Shown: piece after piece, positions 59,960 to 64,000 of the stretch
Position numbering within the stretch: position 1 is the first letter of the stretch
How the letters are laid out: every line of letters begins with the position of its first letter
NCBI RefSeq assembly: GCF_030272615.1
Contig: NC_081411.1
Coordinates: 186,170,449-186,234,448, forward strand
DNA length: 64,000 bases
Source: Cryptomeria japonica
Lineage: Eukaryota; Streptophyta; Pinopsida; Cupressales; Cupressaceae
Reading direction: 5' to 3'
The notes under the pieces: model-generated
What the model was told of the DNA's origin: nothing
The model's input: only the letters and a program-made list of their open reading frames with translations
The model's database searches: none
Translations under genes and position numbers: made by a program

Positions 59960-60960
59960 TTAACCTCTTCAACTTTTTCTTTACCTTTCAATCTAGAACT
60001 TTTGTTGTCTACCGGTGTTCCTTTACTTCTACAAAATTGAGCAATATACCCAATCTTGTTACATGTATAACAAGTTACATTATTTTTCTAAATAACTTTC
60101 CCATAACCTATACTGGTTTGTGTTCTACATTGATTAGATAAATGTCCAAATCTTCCACAAACATAACATTTCACATTCATTCTGTAGTTTTCAGAATTGT
60201 GACCTACTTTGTTGCATTTAAAACATTGACTAGTGGGTGTGTTGATATTCTGATAATTTTTAGATCTACATTCATTTGCTCTATGACCATACTTATTACA
60301 GTTAAAGCATTTTCCATTGAATTTATAAGCATTAGGTTGTCTTACCGATTTGTTGTGATCCTAAATATTTGTAGTACCGGAGCTTTCACCAACTTCAAAG
60401 CCAATTCCAGAAGTGTCACCTTTAGGTTTTTGATTCTTCAACAAGGTGCCAAGTTCCTCTGAGCTTTTCTTGAATTTTTCTTTATGTTGATTTGTAGTTT
60501 CTAGTTCTCTTTCTAAGATTTCCTTTTGTCTCATTAGTTCATTTGAGTCATTCTGAGTATGCATCAGATCTGTCTTCAACATGTCATTTTCATAGCTAAG
60601 TCTTGTGTTCTCATTTGCTGCATCACTTAGTCTTCTGGTCAATTCTTCTTCATTTTTCTTCCTATCCTCAATCTCTTTGCAAAATCTCATAGTCATATCC
60701 TACATCTCATTCTTTATTGTCATGATCTCTTGTTTCAACTTGCCTATCATATCATTAAGTGATTCCTTTTCATCATTCTCATTTTGCAATTTTTCACAAA
60801 GTTCTCTTCTCTTATTTCTTGCAACAGTAAAATTTTCTTGAAGTGCCTGAATGATGTCCTAAGTTGCCCTTAAATTATCTTCTAGTTTAATATTTTTCAA
60901 TTTTTCTGCATCATAGTCTGTAAGAGCTTCTTCCAGTTGCTTCATTAGATTTTCCATCTT
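59960..60960 (-). pseudogene. Coiled-coil plus CCHC zinc-knuckle protein of element C (fossil)
   Basis: Starts near 60957 (MENLMKQLEEALTDYDAEKL) just inside the primer site. About 60361-60957 is a long coiled coil (RQKEILERELETTNQHKEKF). About 60040-60350 has four zinc-knuckle-like units, among them CFNCNKYGHRANEC, CYVCGRFGHLSNQC and CYTCNKIGY. A Ser/Pro/Ala-rich end follows. As in element A, no standard Copia Gag front part is seen. Broken in a few places. Confidence 0.7.
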
Positions 60961-61014
60961 TACTGGTGTCAAGATCTTCCTCAAGTTGTTAGGCTTTTGA
61001 AAATAGAGGACCAA

Positions 61015-61026
61015 GCTCTAATACCA
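61015..61026 (-). other. Primer binding site of element C
   Basis: Minus strand TGGTATTAGAGC, two bases from the LTR start at 61029, and the same as in the truncated Copia at 40113. Confidence 0.85.
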
Positions 61027-61028
61027 AT

Positions 61029-61816
61029 TGTTAGGGATCCCACAGATACTGAGAGGGCGGGGTGAATTAGTATCTGACCAGTGAATGGAATTTCTTAACT
61101 TAAAACATGTAGAACATAATATAACAGTGTACCGGTATGCAAGAAATAATGCAATAAACAAAATCAAGAACATCCACATGAAAAGCACACCATAACACAA
61201 GATTTTAATGAGGAAACCCGATGTGGGAAAAAGCTCGGTGGGATTTGTGACCCACAATATTCACTCACTGGCCAATAAGAGAATATTACTTACAATAGGG
61301 GCCTGCACATGCAAGAAGGCCAACTGCCTAGAGCTCACTGCTCAATGGGAAGTCTCACTGACTTACAATAAGGATTATACAAATCCAATATCTTGTACTA
61401 CTTTACAATAGCATCTTCAATGCTAGATTCAGTACCAATTCCTGCTCTATTCTTTACATATACCCTTTAACCTATATTTCGCATAATAGGTATGCCTAAT
61501 ATTTTCCTTTTTTGCTTACATCTCCTTTTCAAATGTCTACAATGATCTCTTTTATATATAAGAGTCATTTTACAATTTGCCAAGTCGGCTTACACATTTT
61601 TACAATAATAAACAAAATATAATATAACAAAATCATGTCGGCCTCTGTGTCGGTATACTTTCTTTCTTCTGTGCCGGTGCCGGTGTCCTGAGTGCCGGTG
61701 TAGAGTGTGATCTGCTGATGTCGGTATAATGCCTTTGCCAGTGCCATAAGATTGCAAGGTTTCTGTCAATGACAAAACCTTCAATCACATACAATGTCTC
61801 ATTGGAGTGTGCATAT
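61029..61816 (-). repeat. Right LTR of element C, main part
   Basis: Copy of 55918-56705; the last 7 bases (GCCAACA) lie at 63701-63707, beyond the nested solo LTR. Adding both parts gives 795 bp against 794 for the left LTR. Confidence 0.95.
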
Positions 61817-63700
61817 TGTTAGTGAACAGATTTGTCCTTCAACAAATACATACACATACTAACTCCAAATGCCCGGGATAAAGGACAAAGAGCACCAACA
61901 GTTGGATAGATTATCATTGAATTGATAATCTTCCTCTGAATTGAGAGGTACAGCTCCCTCTTTACAAGATTTACAATGAATTTATTATATAGTTGATACG
62001 CTAACACTTTTAACTAGAAAGCATCGAAAGGCTTTAGCATTTATCCATCAACACAAATAAATGCCTTCAAAACTGCACACATAAGAAATTTCTGAAAAGA
62101 ATATTCAAAGGAGAGTTCATAGACTCTGATTCATAACATTCTTACTGCATATATTCAAAACAAAATGGAAACTCAACAAGAGAAACTAATAGCTTAATCG
62201 AGACTCTCTCGTGCCTCACAGGGCAAGGGGGATCAAGCAGGTTAACACCGTGTAAGTCATCCAACATTCTATAACAAATATAAACAAAAAGGAAATGCAG
62301 AGATAATTGATTATCAGATTAAATTATGCCCACATAAAAATCTAAGAATAATTACGAATCTCAGAATGCACAGATTCAAAGATATCACAACATTTCATTA
62401 ATAATCAGCTATCATTTTCACTTCCCACAATTCCTAAAAAACTCTTCTATCATTTCCAAAATCACAGTTTTAGAACCCCTCTCTTTTCTTTCATTACATA
62501 TATATAGCTAAGAATATCAGTTATCAATAACTGATTCTTGAAAAGATTATTAATTAATCTTTTCCTTTATCCTCTTCTTCCGACAACTTTTTTTTATTTT
62601 GCTTCAAATCTTTTATCTCGAAATTTTTGATAGACCCATACTCAGAGATAAATATCTTTTTAACCTGACCATATATTTCAAATCGCTCTAGTGACAATTT
62701 AAAAAGCTAAGTTTCCTAAAACATATTAAAATTTCAGCATGATCCAACAGTTCAATTGAAAGTTATGCCCCCCACACCGAGACTAATTGTTTTTGTCTCA
62801 GAAAATCCGTGGTTCTAGATTACATTGAAAATTACAAACATTAAACATGCCAATATTATTGGATTTTGAATTTGCTGAAATTTTGAAGTCACACACTTTG
62901 AACCTGCATCTGATGAATCTCTGAACTCTGAATTTGAACCTCTGAAATTGAACCTTGAACCTTTTGAACTTTTTTGAGCTGCTTGAACCTTTTAAACTTT
63001 TTTGAGTTGCTTGAACCTTTTGAACCTTGAACTTTGAACCTTGAACCTACGAGGTTCAAGCAAATGGTTCAAAAACACAAACTGCACCCACAGTATAATG
63101 CATTGATTTTTCTCTTTTCATTTTCCTGCGCGTTGAACCTTGAACCTGAACCAAAATGGTTCAATGGTTCAAGTTCAATGACCAAAAATTACAAAGCTCG
63201 AAATTTGAACTTTGAACATTTTGAACCTGCAAGCTTGAACCTGCGGGCTTGAACCAAAAAAGGTTCAAAGTTCAAGTTCAAAGGCCAAAAATTACAATGA
63301 ACCCAAAATTTGAACTTTGAAGTTTTTGAACCTTTTGAACTTGTTGAACTGGTTGAACCTAAGGAGGTTCAAGGTTCAAGTTCAATGATAATTGTTCCTT
63401 TGGGCTGCCATAGAAAAACCTACATAACTTTTTAGTGAAAACTTTGTTTCTTGTGAAATTTTAACCGTAGAATAAATGAGCCAAGTAGAGAATAACCCAA
63501 AAATAATTTTGGCATATGAAACATAAGACTTGAGATTTAATTGTTTGGGCATATGGGTAAGCTAAAAATAAAACAATTAAAATCTCTCAGCTGACATGGA
63601 CTTTGGCCACAAAAATTTCAGCATTAAAACATTTAAAATAGCTGATTTTTGCTGATTATGAGACTTTAAAAATGAGCAAAAAAATGGGGGTAACACATAT
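61812..63700. mobile_element. Nested solo LTR, 1.88 kb, with CATAT target duplication
   Basis: 61817-63695 starts TGTTAGTGAACAG and ends GGGGGTAACA; CATAT is found at 61812-61816 and 63696-63700. It has no coding and no primer site, so it is a solo LTR of a different, long-LTR family. Inserted after element C. Its right third is a GAACCT-rich repeat tract. Orientation unknown. Confidence 0.85.
62885..63380. repeat. GAACCT/AGGTTC-rich tract
   Basis: Dozens of TTGAACCTTTTGAACTT-like words, plus the reverse complement GGTTCAAG, within the solo LTR. Runs of direct copies (62930-63060) meet inverted copies (about 63050-63070, 63155-63175, 63260-63285 and 63365-63385), each flanked by CCAAAAATTAC-type spacers, so it is an irregular satellite-like array with hairpin potential. 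Confidence 0.85.
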
Positions 63701-63712
63701 GCCAACACTTCT

Positions 63713-64000
63713 ACCACCCCTGGGAAAAGGCAAAATCGATGGCTCATGCTGCTTGTAGAAATGATTGCCCGGTAATCTTGGATGTTGTTGTTGCTCTTGC
63801 TCTGGGTGACGATGCCCTAGATTCAAGCTCTAAAGAATCTTGAAATGTATTGACCTCCTTGGCTATGTGTGTCAGTCCTCTTTGTAATTCAATTTCTCAA
63901 GTTCTAGTACTATTAAGTAGATTGTAGGCCTATGGCCAAATTAGGTATAGTAACAGCTAGCATTTTGTTCTCCTCCGGCTGATTTTGTTTAAGTTGGATG
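63713..64000 (+). other. Continuation of the locus interrupted by element C
   Basis: Follows the right CTTCT. Contains short open stretches (for example CTTGGATGTTGTTGTTGCTC) without a domain. With the sequence left of 55913 it was one locus before insertion. No gene can be named. Confidence 0.4.

Larger units (their letters stand above)
55913..63712 (-). mobile_element. Element C: large pol-less LTR retroelement with CTTCT target duplication (fossil)
   Basis: 55918-63707, flanked by CTTCT at 55913-55917 and 63708-63712. Minus strand order: right LTR (61029-61816 plus 63701-63707), primer site, coiled-coil plus zinc-knuckle region, second long coding region, polypurine tract, left LTR. Like element A it has no protease, integrase, RT or RNase H. 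LTR copies differ by about 4-5 percent by eye. Coding is broken in about ten places. A solo LTR sits within its right LTR. Confidence 0.92.

Overview
This is a stretch of a large, repeat-filled plant nuclear genome, most likely a gymnosperm (conifer-type). The grounds are indirect: one intron-bearing ankyrin/PGG gene of the land-plant ACD6-like type, plant LINEs with DUF4283-type ORF1 proteins and RNase H tails, Copia elements with the initiator-Met tRNA primer site, and nests of old LTR elements separated by AT-rich DNA. Species was inferred, not shown. No bacterial-type operon, rRNA, tRNA gene or CRISPR array was seen.

Layout. 1-640: coiled-coil fragment. 766-8420: pol-less LTR element A (minus). 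8471-8958: solo LTR with target duplication. 9281-13541: LINE debris, including an ORF1-only LINE and duplicated LINE pieces. 13.56-17.59 kb: T/G-skewed then AT-rich DNA. 17597-23616: the best-preserved element, Copia element D (plus), with two LTRs and AATTC target duplications. 24542-27930: the one intact-looking host gene, three exons and 631 codons, ankyrin repeats plus a four-helix PGG membrane domain, followed by a minisatellite. 28.56-30.65 kb: a second ORF1-only LINE (minus) and a LINE tail. 31854-33597: collapsed LTR element E. 35355-38920: LINE with endonuclease and RT remains (plus). 38925-40540: truncated Copia fragment (minus). 40537-42116: transposase-like gene of unassigned family (minus). 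42592-50404: Ty3/Gypsy element B (minus). 50.4-53.2 kb: inverted-repeat minisatellite, LTR remnants and a 540-bp AT tract. 53211-55394: LINE 3' end with tandem repeats. 55392-55787: unknown ORF. 55918-63707: pol-less element C (minus), complete with CTTCT target duplications, itself hit by a 1.88-kb solo LTR.

The most unusual content is the pair A and C. Both have LTRs, an iMet-type primer site and a polypurine tract, but no protease, integrase or reverse transcriptase that I can find. Instead both carry, in the same order, a long coiled-coil protein followed by four or five CCHC zinc knuckles, then a long second coding region with a shared globular block, a Lys/Arg-rich stretch and an acidic or coiled-coil C-terminal part. 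The LTR of C also resembles that of the truncated Copia fragment at 40.1-40.5 kb, which suggests a Copia family as the driver. This looks like a family of large non-autonomous retroelements with their own unusual proteins. All LTR elements here are treated as fossils.
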